This document shows positions 1 through 5,845 of a stretch of 11,004 bases of DNA, one piece after another; the first letter of the stretch is position 1; every line of letters starts with the position of its first letter. The stretch is from WRAI01 sp031549605 (GTDB lineage Bacteria; Bacillota; Clostridia; Oscillospirales; UBA929), in contig JAVBPM010000058.1 of the NCBI GenBank assembly GCA_031549605.1, forward strand, positions 1 through 11,004. The letters are read 5' to 3'. The position numbers and the translations under genes are program-made. Below the pieces are notes generated by a model. It was not told the origin of the DNA and made no database searches. It saw only the letters and a list, made by a program, of their open reading frames with translations.

Positions 1-22
1 ATCAAAGGCTGCCACATCCATA

Positions 23-138
<116 letters not shown>

Positions 139-142
139 ACAC

Positions 143-172
143 GAGAACCGTAAATTGATGTTTACGGTTCTC
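143..172 (+). terminator. Perfect 12-bp hairpin after 5S rRNA
   Basis: GAGAACCGTAAA at 143-154 pairs perfectly with TTTACGGTTCTC at 161-172 around a 6-nt loop. It lies between the 5S gene and tRNA-Asn. There is no U-run after it, so it may be an attenuating or processing hairpin rather than a full terminator. Confidence 0.5.
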
Positions 173-178
173 ATACGT

Positions 179-254
179 TCCTCAATAGCTCAGTCGGTAG
201 AGCCTGCGGCTGTTAACCGCAGGTTCGGTGGTTCGCGGCCAACTTGGGGAGCCA
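179..254 (+). tRNA. tRNA-Asn (GTT)
   Basis: The 76-nt cloverleaf has acceptor arms 179-185 and 244-250, an encoded CCA at 252-254, D stem GCTC/GAGC, anticodon stem TGCGG/CCGCA and anticodon GTT at 212-214. It decodes AAC/AAU. U8, A14, G18-G19, A21 and U33 are present. The T arm is unusual. The loop reads TTCGCGG, so the nearly invariant A58 is C (position 236). The stem GGTGG/CCAAC also carries one G-A mismatch. The gene may be functional but divergent, degenerate, or affected by sequence error. It lies just downstream of the 5S rRNA and is probably co-transcribed with it. Confidence 0.9.
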
Positions 255-261
255 CAGCCGG

Positions 262-287
262 AAAGCCGCCACACAAGTGGCGGCTTT
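262..287 (+). terminator. Terminator-like hairpin after tRNA-Asn
   Basis: AAAGCCGCCA at 262-271 pairs perfectly with TGGCGGCTTT at 278-287; one more C-G pair can close the loop. The T-run is only three bases and is followed by CTGC. It is either a weak terminator or a processing stem between the two tRNAs. Confidence 0.55.
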
Positions 288-344
288 CTGCAAAATGTCG
301 CTTGTCGTGGCCTCGATGCCGCTCAAGTGCATATCATCTGGTGA

Positions 345-421
<77 letters not shown>

Positions 422-425
422 AATC

Positions 426-469
426 GCCCGCCGTCGGCTGTAAATGCAGCTGGCGGCGGGCTTGTTTTT
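426..469 (+). terminator. Rho-independent terminator of the rRNA/tRNA cluster
   Basis: A 15-bp stem (426-440 with 447-461, two G-U wobbles, 6-nt loop TAAATG) is followed by TTGTTTTT. It begins five bases after the tRNA-Met CCA and should end the RNA operon. The 3' arm and its flank (452-475) recur at 1145-1168. Confidence 0.85.
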
Positions 470-475
470 GTGGTA
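452..475 (+). repeat. Direct repeat, copy 1 (terminator 3' arm and flank)
   Basis: This 24-nt stretch comprises the 3' arm of the tRNA-Met terminator, its T-run and the following GTGGTA. It matches 1145-1168 with one mismatch (T versus C in the T-run). The copies are 693 bp apart and bracket the DUF4288 gene plus the HAD gene fragment. Confidence 0.8.
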
Positions 476-515
476 CACTGTCGATAATTTACATAAGTGT
501 GATGGGGGATTGGAT

Positions 516-986
516 ATGTCCAACTCGGCATGGCGGTATTTCAGCGTCAAACTCATCTACCAAATAGTTGTGTTCGGCAACCCGATTGCCGAACGAGTCG
601 ATGAATACTATACTGATGACCACACTTTTTTTGAGGAAAGTATTGTTCTGGTCCGGGCGCAGTCGTTTGATCATGCCTATACGCTTGCGGAAAACAGGGC
701 GCACCAGGTTGAACACATTGCTGTAAATCCGTATGGACAGACTATCGAGACCAAACTGGTTGACGCCATAGATTGCTTTGAGATTGGCGAGAGTATTGGC
801 ACAGGTGTAGAGGTATATTCAGCCATAACGCCACAGCGCAAGTGCGTGACTCAAAGCGGGTACTTGAAGCGTCAGTATGGATACAATCTAGATGACTACA
901 CTGAAAACACAAGACGAAAAGAAGCGTTTGCACGGTTGCAGACGGTAATTTCCTATGAGGAATTTAGCCAGTGGAGGAAGACATAG
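516..986 (+). CDS. DUF4288-type protein of unknown function
   Basis: A 156-residue predicted cytoplasmic protein with no signal peptide or membrane segment. The N-terminal stretch W-R-Y-F-S-V-K-L-I-Y-Q, the E-E-S-I-V-L-V-R-A-x-S-F-D-x-A-Y block and the later D-C-F-E-I and E-V-Y-S blocks resemble the DUF4288 family, whose biochemical role is not known to me. This is family recognition from memory. I chose the ATG at 516 because a GGGGG tract at 504-508 sits at normal distance; an upstream in-frame ATG at 444 falls inside the terminator hairpin and cannot be the start. It lies directly downstream of the tRNA-Met terminator and ends 5 bp before a decayed HAD gene fragment. Its base composition is lower in GC than that of the genes from 1883 onward, which suggests a different origin. 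No confident promoter is visible. Confidence 0.75.
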   Translation: MSNSAWRYFSVKLIYQIVVFGNPIAERVDEYYTDDHTFFEESIVLVRAQSFDHAYTLAENRAHQVEHIAVNPYGQTIETKLVDAIDCFEIGESIGTGVEVYSAITPQRKCVTQSGYLKRQYGYNLDDYTENTRRKEAFARLQTVISYEEFSQWRKT

Positions 987-991
987 TCAAT

Positions 992-1144
992 ATGACCGAT
1001 TCAACCATCCATACCGTGCTGTTTAACCTTGACGGCACACTGACCGGCCCCAAGGAGGGCATCTGTAAGTCCTATTAGTACGCGCTGCGGCACTATCGAC
1101 GGTCACTCGACGATCTAGGCCCTTTGTGCCGCTGATTGGGCCGC
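992..1144 (+). pseudogene. Truncated, decayed copy of the HAD phosphatase gene
   Basis: From its ATG at 992 this segment is closely similar to the first ~150 bases of the intact HAD gene at 1883. It ends at the equivalent of about 2035, where the shared GATTGGGCCG is followed by unrelated sequence. It cannot make a working enzyme. The first catalytic Asp of the DLDGT motif is Asn (NLDGT), codon 29 is TAG (1076-1078), and a one-base deletion appears further on, near 1115. Similarity starts almost exactly at the start codon; the sequences upstream of the two copies differ. The 3' break abuts a repeat of the tRNA-Met terminator arm at 1145. It is a relic of duplication or of recombination with a related locus. 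Confidence 0.9.
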
Positions 1145-1168
1145 GGCGGCGGGCTTGCTTTTGTGGTA
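1145..1168 (+). repeat. Direct repeat, copy 2 (orphan terminator arm)
   Basis: One mismatch in 24 nt separates this from 452-475. The 5' arm of the terminator hairpin is absent here, replaced by the HAD fragment, so it is only half of a terminator. It lies 42 bp before the start of the acetyltransferase gene. Confidence 0.8.
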
Positions 1169-1209
1169 AAACATATTCGCGTGCTATGTGTCTGCGATGA
1201 GGTGATAAC

Positions 1210-1860
1210 TTGGAGATTGTGATTGACGGAGTGGCGGCTATTTGTGATGTTTCCAGCTCATATTTGCAGCTTAATGATGTAGACGGCGCAGCGCTCAGCG
1301 GTGTTTGGCCGAAGCTTGCAACTGACTACGCGGGTTTTGACAAGTGGTTATGCTACCACAACTCACCGGCCCCTGTCGAATTTCTGGAGGAGATTGGGGC
1401 AGTCATAGTAGACGATTGCGTCGAAATGCGGGCAACGTCTGCGCTCACGTTGCCGCGTAACACATTGCCGGTTCGGCAAATTGGCGATCACGAGTTTGAC
1501 GCGTTTGCGGTACATCACGATAAGCAAAACGCTGAGATGTACTGGAACAGTGAGCGTATCAGGCGGGATAGTAAAGATTGGGCGATTTTTACAGTTGACA
1601 GACCGGTTACTGGCTATTTGTTGCTATCGTTGCGTGATGCCACTCAGGCGGAGATATTCAGCGTGGACGCGTGTAGTCAAGAGGCATGCGAGGCGTTACT
1701 TTCATATGCTGCCGCATGTGCCTTTCAAGCGGGAAGGCGAGAAGTGCTATATATGGCAGATGTGGGTGCAGCGGGTGTGAAGGCGGCGCTGCAAATCGGG
1801 TTTGTCGCCAAAGGCCACTATCAAGGGTATCGGGTGAAACGCACGCAACACACAGGTTGA
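1210..1860 (+). CDS. GNAT-type N-acetyltransferase
   Basis: A 216-residue soluble protein. The second half (about residues 88-211) has the order of a GNAT acetyltransferase domain: a central strand V-T-G-Y-L-L-L-S-L, an I-F-S-V-D-A strand, a helix rich in Ala, and the closing G-F-x-A-K-G-H-Y-Q-G-Y-R-V that is common near the GNAT C-terminus. The classical Q/R-x-x-G-x-G/A acetyl-CoA loop is not obvious, so the activity and substrate are uncertain. The first ~85 residues look like a divergent preceding domain. The start is TTG at 1210, supported by GAGGTGAT at 1199-1206; no ATG suits. It lies between the HAD relic and the intact HAD gene in a lower-GC patch. It ends 22 bp before the HAD start, so the two are probably co-transcribed. 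Confidence 0.65.
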   Translation: MEIVIDGVAAICDVSSSYLQLNDVDGAALSGVWPKLATDYAGFDKWLCYHNSPAPVEFLEEIGAVIVDDCVEMRATSALTLPRNTLPVRQIGDHEFDAFAVHHDKQNAEMYWNSERIRRDSKDWAIFTVDRPVTGYLLLSLRDATQAEIFSVDACSQEACEALLSYAAACAFQAGRREVLYMADVGAAGVKAALQIGFVAKGHYQGYRVKRTQHTG

Positions 1861-1882
1861 ACATAACGAAATGAGGCTTTAT

Positions 1883-2542
1883 ATGACCGACACAACGATA
1901 CATACCGTGCTGTTTGACCTTGACGGCACGCTGACCGACCCCAAGGAGGGCATTTGCAAGTCCTATCAGTATGCGCTGCGGCACTATGGGCGGCAGGCTG
2001 ACGACCTTGACGCCTTTGTGCCGCTGATTGGGCCGCCGCTGCAGGCCTGCTTTGTCGAGCATCTGGGCTTTGCGCCCGAGCAGCTGGACGAGGTGGTGGC
2101 GGTGTTTCGCGACTACTTTGGCACACGCGGCCTGTATGAAAACCGCGTCTATGACGGCATTGTTGACCTGCTGGCGGCGCTGCAAGCGCGTGGGCAGCGG
2201 CTGGCGCTGGCGACCTCCAAGGCCGAGTTTTTTGCCGTCAAGATTATGGAGCATTTTGGTTTGAGCCGCTATTTCGACGTGATGGTGGGCAGCGAGTTGG
2301 ACGGGCACCGCGTGGCCAAGGCCGACGTCATTGCCGAGGCGCTGCGGCGGTTGGAGTTGACTAATGGACGCGGCGTGGCGATGGTCGGTGACCGCGAGCA
2401 CGATGTAATGGGCGCACAGGCCAACGGGCTGCGCTCGGTAGGCGTTTTGTATGGCTACGGCGACCGCGCCGAGCTGGCGGCGGCGGGTGCCGACGACATC
2501 ATCGCGACGGTGGGCGATTTGCGCGCCTTGTTGCTGGGCTGA
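1883..2542 (+). CDS. HAD-family phosphatase (phosphoglycolate phosphatase/5'-nucleotidase-like)
   Basis: A 219-residue cytoplasmic haloacid dehalogenase hydrolase of the phosphoglycolate phosphatase/5'-nucleotidase-like group, of normal length for it. All four catalytic motifs are present: D12-L-D14-G-T (nucleophile and acid/base), T111-S-K in motif II, K146 in motif III, and G169-D170-R-E-H-D174 for magnesium. The alpha-helical cap lies between residues of about 18 and 85. The real substrate cannot be read from sequence. I chose ATG 1883 because GAGG at 1873-1876 is correctly spaced and because similarity to the relic at 992 begins at this codon; the ATG at 1871 overlaps that site. GC is high here (40 of 60 bases in 2041-2100). 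It follows the GNAT gene by 22 bp. Confidence 0.9.
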   Translation: MTDTTIHTVLFDLDGTLTDPKEGICKSYQYALRHYGRQADDLDAFVPLIGPPLQACFVEHLGFAPEQLDEVVAVFRDYFGTRGLYENRVYDGIVDLLAALQARGQRLALATSKAEFFAVKIMEHFGLSRYFDVMVGSELDGHRVAKADVIAEALRRLELTNGRGVAMVGDREHDVMGAQANGLRSVGVLYGYGDRAELAAAGADDIIATVGDLRALLLG

Positions 2543-2585
2543 AACATAATGCACTGCTGCGCCGTTTTATGGTTGAGGTGATAGT

Positions 2586-2963
2586 ATGGAACTTAAACCG
2601 ATGGAAACCTACCCCGAGCCGCGCTATCCGACCAAGGCCAAGCTGCGCCATGCGCTGTCAGGCAAGGCGGGGCTGGCTGTGGGATTGACGCTGGCCTCGA
2701 CACTGGCGCTGGGCGGCTGTAGCACACTGCTGGGCTACAGCATCGGTGTGATTTCCGGCGAAGATGGCCCCACTGAGATTGTCATTACGCCGCCGGAGCC
2801 GACCGAGTATGTGATTGAGGGCGACATAGCTGTTCCGACAGCGCCGCCGACGGACTTTATAACGGGCGGTGTGCCGGTGCTGGAGCCTGTCGAAGATGTT
2901 CGTGTGACAGACGGCTATGCGCCCGCGCCTACCGACTGTCCGACAACCGAACCCCAGCCATGA
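2586..2963 (+). CDS. Lipobox-bearing Pro/Thr/Glu-rich protein, putative radical-SAM substrate
   Basis: A 125-residue protein I do not recognise. Residues 1-27 are polar and basic, and residues 28-44 form a hydrophobic segment ending L-G-G-C45, a possible lipobox. The leader is long for a lipoprotein signal. The rest is rich in Pro, Thr, Glu and Val and low in Lys/Arg. It carries four P-T-[E/D]-x units: P62-T-E-I, P72-T-E-Y, P88-T-D-F and P115-T-D-C. Only two Cys are present (C45, C118). GAGGTG at 2575-2580 supports ATG 2586. Its stop overlaps the start of a radical SAM/SPASM gene by four bases (ATGA), implying translational coupling. By analogy with peptide and protein substrates encoded next to SPASM enzymes, it is a candidate modification target. 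This role is inferred. A plain lipoprotein is the alternative. Confidence 0.75.
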   Translation: MELKPMETYPEPRYPTKAKLRHALSGKAGLAVGLTLASTLALGGCSTLLGYSIGVISGEDGPTEIVITPPEPTEYVIEGDIAVPTAPPTDFITGGVPVLEPVEDVRVTDGYAPAPTDCPTTEPQP

Positions 2964-4018
2964 TTTTTACACTGCACCTGACAAAAGCCTGCAACCTCGC
3001 CTGCGACTATTGCTATGTCGACAAGCAGCAGCCGGCTGAGATGAGCCTTGAGACGGCGCGTGCCGCTGTTGACCTGCTGCTGTCGCACAACGACCGCTAT
3101 CTGGGACTGCTGTTCTTTGGTGGCGAGCCGTTGTTGCGTGGTGCGTTAATTCGGCAGGTCGTCGACTATGTGCGCCACCAGCCCCGCGCCGTCGACCTGC
3201 ACTTGACCACCAATGGGCTGCTGTTGGACGACGCATGGCTCGACTATGCCGCTGCCGTCGGGCTGCAGTTTGCCATTAGCATTGACGGCACGGCCGCCGC
3301 GCACGACGCGCATCGACGTTGCGTTGGCGGCAACGGGTCGCATGACGTGGTGGCGAAGCACGCCAGTGCGCTGCTACAGCGCCAGCCGAGGGCATCGGTG
3401 CTGTCGGTGGTGTCGCCGGACACCGTAAGCGGCTTCTACGACAGCGTCGTGTCACTCTATGCGCTGGGCGCGCGCAAGCTGGTGCCGGCGATCGACTACA
3501 CTGCCGATTGGCAGCCGCGACATTTCAACGTGCTGGCCGAGCAATATGAGCGGTTGGCGGCGTGGTACGAACGCACGACGCGGGCGGGTGAGTACTTTTA
3601 CTTTGCGCCCTTCGACAGCAAGATTGATTCGCACATCAGCGGCGACGATTATGCAGCGCACCGCTGCCAGCTGGGGCAGCGGCAGGTGTCAGTTGGGCAG
3701 GACGGCACGCTGTATCCCTGTCTCGAATTTGTCGGCGATGAGTCCTATGCCATTGGCGACGTGTGGCATGGCTTTGACGCTGTACGCCGCGCTGCGCTCT
3801 TTGAAGCCAGCGAAGCCGACCAGCCCGAGTGCGCGCGCTGCGCGCTGGCGACACGCTGCCAGCACAACTGCGGCTGCACCAACAAGCGCTGCACCGGCCG
3901 CATTGACCGCGTGCCACCGGCGCTGTGCGCCCACGAGCGTATTGTCATTCCCATCGCCGATCGGTTGGCGGAGCGGCTGCTTGATGTGCCGACATTTATC
4001 GCCAAACAATATCGTTAA
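2960..4018 (+). CDS. Radical SAM/SPASM-domain enzyme, putative peptide/protein maturase
   Basis: A 352-residue enzyme with an N-terminal radical SAM domain. C11-x3-C15-x2-C18 would bind the catalytic 4Fe-4S cluster, followed by G-G-E-P (54-57), T-T-N-G (83-86) and S-I-D-G (107-110). The C-terminal SPASM domain is textbook. C236-x12-G249-x4-C254, then C291-x2-C294-x5-C300-x3-C304, then a last Cys (C323, with C306 and C311 also available) would hold two auxiliary clusters. SPASM enzymes use SAM to oxidise or cross-link residues in peptides and proteins; some instead mature sulfatases. No sulfatase is encoded here, so the overlapping 125-residue upstream protein is the natural candidate substrate (inference). 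No Shine-Dalgarno precedes ATG 2960. Expression probably depends on re-initiation after the upstream stop. No terminator is visible before rpmB. Confidence 0.9.
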   Translation: MIFTLHLTKACNLACDYCYVDKQQPAEMSLETARAAVDLLLSHNDRYLGLLFFGGEPLLRGALIRQVVDYVRHQPRAVDLHLTTNGLLLDDAWLDYAAAVGLQFAISIDGTAAAHDAHRRCVGGNGSHDVVAKHASALLQRQPRASVLSVVSPDTVSGFYDSVVSLYALGARKLVPAIDYTADWQPRHFNVLAEQYERLAAWYERTTRAGEYFYFAPFDSKIDSHISGDDYAAHRCQLGQRQVSVGQDGTLYPCLEFVGDESYAIGDVWHGFDAVRRAALFEASEADQPECARCALATRCQHNCGCTNKRCTGRIDRVPPALCAHERIVIPIADRLAERLLDVPTFIAKQYR

Positions 4019-4035
4019 AAAAATGCGGAAAAGCC

Positions 4036-4064
4036 TTGCAATTTTTGCGGCCATGGTGTATACT
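4036..4064 (+). promoter_or_regulatory. Promoter of rpmB
   Basis: A -35 TTGCAA (4036-4041) and a -10 TATACT (4059-4064) are separated by exactly 17 bp. They lie 43 bp before the rpmB start and just after the radical SAM gene, so rpmB is its own transcription unit. Confidence 0.75.
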
Positions 4065-4107
4065 ACGTCTGCTGTCTATTCCGCAGACACGAAGGAGGTG
4101 TCCCACC

Positions 4108-4296
4108 ATGGCAAAATGTTCCGTCTGTGATAAAGGTGTTTCTTTTGGTATCAAGCTGTCGCACTCGCACCGCCGTACCAACCGCACCTTCAAGCCCAAT
4201 GTGCGCCGCGTGAAAGCGCTGGTAAACGGCACGCCGTGCCACGTCTATGTTTGCACCCGCTGCCTGCGTTCGGGCAAGGTGACGCGCGCCGTCTAA
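4108..4296 (+). CDS. rpmB: 50S ribosomal protein L28
   Basis: A 62-residue basic protein of the large ribosomal subunit. The start M-A-K-C-S-V-C and the H-S-H-R-R-T-N-R-T-F-K-P-N segment are diagnostic for bacterial L28. C4-x2-C7 and C49-x2-C52 form the zinc-binding pairs of the cysteine-containing form; C44 is extra. A strong AAGGAGGTG (4092-4100) fixes the ATG at 4108 rather than the in-frame ATG at 4036, which is part of the promoter. It is a single-gene unit with its own promoter and terminator, which is common for this gene in Firmicutes. Confidence 0.97.
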   Translation: MAKCSVCDKGVSFGIKLSHSHRRTNRTFKPNVRRVKALVNGTPCHVYVCTRCLRSGKVTRAV

Positions 4297-4314
4297 TTGC
4301 ATCGTTGCATACTG

Positions 4315-4344
4315 AAAGGCACGGACAATGTCCGTGCCTTTTTT
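4315..4344 (+). terminator. Rho-independent terminator after rpmB
   Basis: AAAGGCACGGAC (4315-4326) pairs perfectly with GTCCGTGCCTTT (4330-4341) around loop AAT, and six T residues run from 4339. The opposite strand has a shorter T-run, so it may also help end the minus-strand gene that stops at 4355. Confidence 0.92.
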
Positions 4345-4354
4345 CTGCGCGCAG

Positions 4355-5845
4355 TTATAGCCGAATGGCGTCGAGCTCGTCGGCCGGTTGCTCAGCTGGC
4401 TTGCGCAGCCATAGCCAGAGCACAAGGCCCATGGCCGCCAGCATGGCGATGCCGCCGGCCGCCAGCGGGAGCATATACTTGCCCTCCCAGTAGCCGCCGA
4501 GGTATTGACTGTAGCCGCTGAAGCTGCCAATAAAAACGAAGAGCGGCACAGTGTACGCCAGCGCCTGCCGCGCGGTGACGGCGTAGATAATGGCCAGAAT
4601 ATCGGCCAGATAGTAGTAGCGGTCGTGCATGTGCGGCAGCAGCCAGACGATGCCCATACACAGCAGCAGCGCCAGCGTCAGGAAATCGCGGGCGCTTGTT
4701 TTGCGTTTGGCAGCCGTCAGCGCCAGCAGCGCGATGACGTAGACACAGGCCAGCACGACAAACAACTGCGGGAGCCAGACGGGCGTGTTGTAGGAGTCGG
4801 GTGTGCCATTGTAAAGTCGCGGCTGAATCGCGGGAAAGAATATGCCCAGCAGGTTGCCGCAGTTGAGACAGAGATACATGTCGTAGGTCTGGGTCTGGCT
4901 GCCGTAGATGGACCGCGCGCTGTCCAGCGGCCGGCCGGCCAGCAGGGTTGGTGCCAGCATGGCGAAGAAGACGGCGACAAACACGCCCAGCATGGCGGCC
5001 GCCTTGCGCGCCGTGGCGCGCAGCTTTTGGCTGTTGTCGCCCTCCGTGCTGTGCCACAGCAGCACCAGCACCCAAAAATAGGCGGGTAAAAAGAAAATTG
5101 TTTGCAGCTTGAACGAAAAGGCCAGTGCCGCCATGGCGGCCGACAGCAGCAGCTTTTTCTGTCCGGCGAACAGCACGGCCAGCACGACAAACACCGCGTA
5201 CAGCACATCACACTGCGCCCAGTAGGCGCTGTTGAGCCACGTGATGGGGTAAAAGAGCGCCAGCCCAAACGCCAGCAGCACCGCCGCTTGCTTTTTGGCG
5301 AAAAAACGAACCGTTTCAGCCACGGCAATGGTCAGCGCCAAATCGGCGACGATGGAGACAAACTTGATGAGGTAGATGTCGGGCAGCGACGAGCGCGAGA
5401 TGAGCGTGAGGATGTAGAGATAGGGCATATTGTAGTCGCCCGGCGCGTTGGCCAGCGCCTCGGCGACTGTCTTGCCGCGCAGCTCGGCCACCCAGCTGGA
5501 TAAGAATTGGTTATAGTCCTGCGTAAAGTGCCATGTGCCGAGAAGCGGCCGGTCGAGACACCACACGCGCAGCATCAGCCCGCCGATGAGCAGGCAGAGC
5601 GCGATGAAAAATAGCTTGGGGCTAGCAAACAGCGGTCGGCGGAAGCAGAGGTAGCAAGCACATAGCAGATAGGCCAGCAGAAAGAGCTGCATCAGCGCCA
5701 GCTCGGCGTTGCGGTCAATGTACTGCCCCAGTACCGGCTGCAGATGAAAGGCGTCGGTGGCGGCAAAGAGGCCGAAGAGCGCGCCGCCGCCGACCAGCGC
5801 CAGCAGCACACGCGTCAGCGGCGTGTCGTAACGGTTGGCGGTCAC
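4355..5845 (-). CDS. GT-C family membrane glycosyltransferase (Gpi18/mannosyltransferase-like)
   Basis: A 496-residue polytopic membrane protein with about ten or more hydrophobic segments. After the first helices, a non-cytoplasmic loop contains T-Q-D110-Y-N-Q, where GT-C enzymes keep their catalytic acidic residue. Further GT-C-like signatures are D-Y-N-M-P-Y-L-Y-I (137-145), Y-W-A-Q-C-D (208-213) and H-M-H-D-R-Y (405-410), close to the H-x-H-E-R-Y of Gpi18-related and GT87-like proteins. Such enzymes transfer a sugar from a lipid-phosphate donor to an envelope acceptor on the outer face of the membrane. The sugar and acceptor here are unknown. The GTG start at 5845 overlaps the stop of the upstream mutase homologue by four bases (GTGA). 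GGAGGTG at 5858-5852, inside that gene, is a strong ribosome binding site. The two are translationally coupled. Confidence 0.85.
   Translation of the reverse strand: MTANRYDTPLTRVLLALVGGGALFGLFAATDAFHLQPVLGQYIDRNAELALMQLFLLAYLLCACYLCFRRPLFASPKLFFIALCLLIGGLMLRVWCLDRPLLGTWHFTQDYNQFLSSWVAELRGKTVAEALANAPGDYNMPYLYILTLISRSSLPDIYLIKFVSIVADLALTIAVAETVRFFAKKQAAVLLAFGLALFYPITWLNSAYWAQCDVLYAVFVVLAVLFAGQKKLLLSAAMAALAFSFKLQTIFFLPAYFWVLVLLWHSTEGDNSQKLRATARKAAAMLGVFVAVFFAMLAPTLLAGRPLDSARSIYGSQTQTYDMYLCLNCGNLLGIFFPAIQPRLYNGTPDSYNTPVWLPQLFVVLACVYVIALLALTAAKRKTSARDFLTLALLLCMGIVWLLPHMHDRYYYLADILAIIYAVTARQALAYTVPLFVFIGSFSGYSQYLGGYWEGKYMLPLAAGGIAMLAAMGLVLWLWLRKPAEQPADELDAIRL

Noticed and set aside
452..1168. A mobile element with integrase-type attachment sites
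   Set aside because: The repeats do not include the tRNA 3' end, and no recombinase gene lies between them. I kept only the repeat and the segment as observations.
1658..2554. 298-codon minus-strand frame opposite the GNAT and HAD genes
   Set aside because: It is a shadow of the GC-rich HAD gene, whose catalytic motifs and start signals are clear on the plus strand. The antisense product is low-complexity and matches nothing recognisable.
4036..4107. N-terminal extension of rpmB from an upstream in-frame ATG
   Set aside because: It would place coding sequence over the promoter and the ribosome binding site. L28 begins at M-A-K-C.
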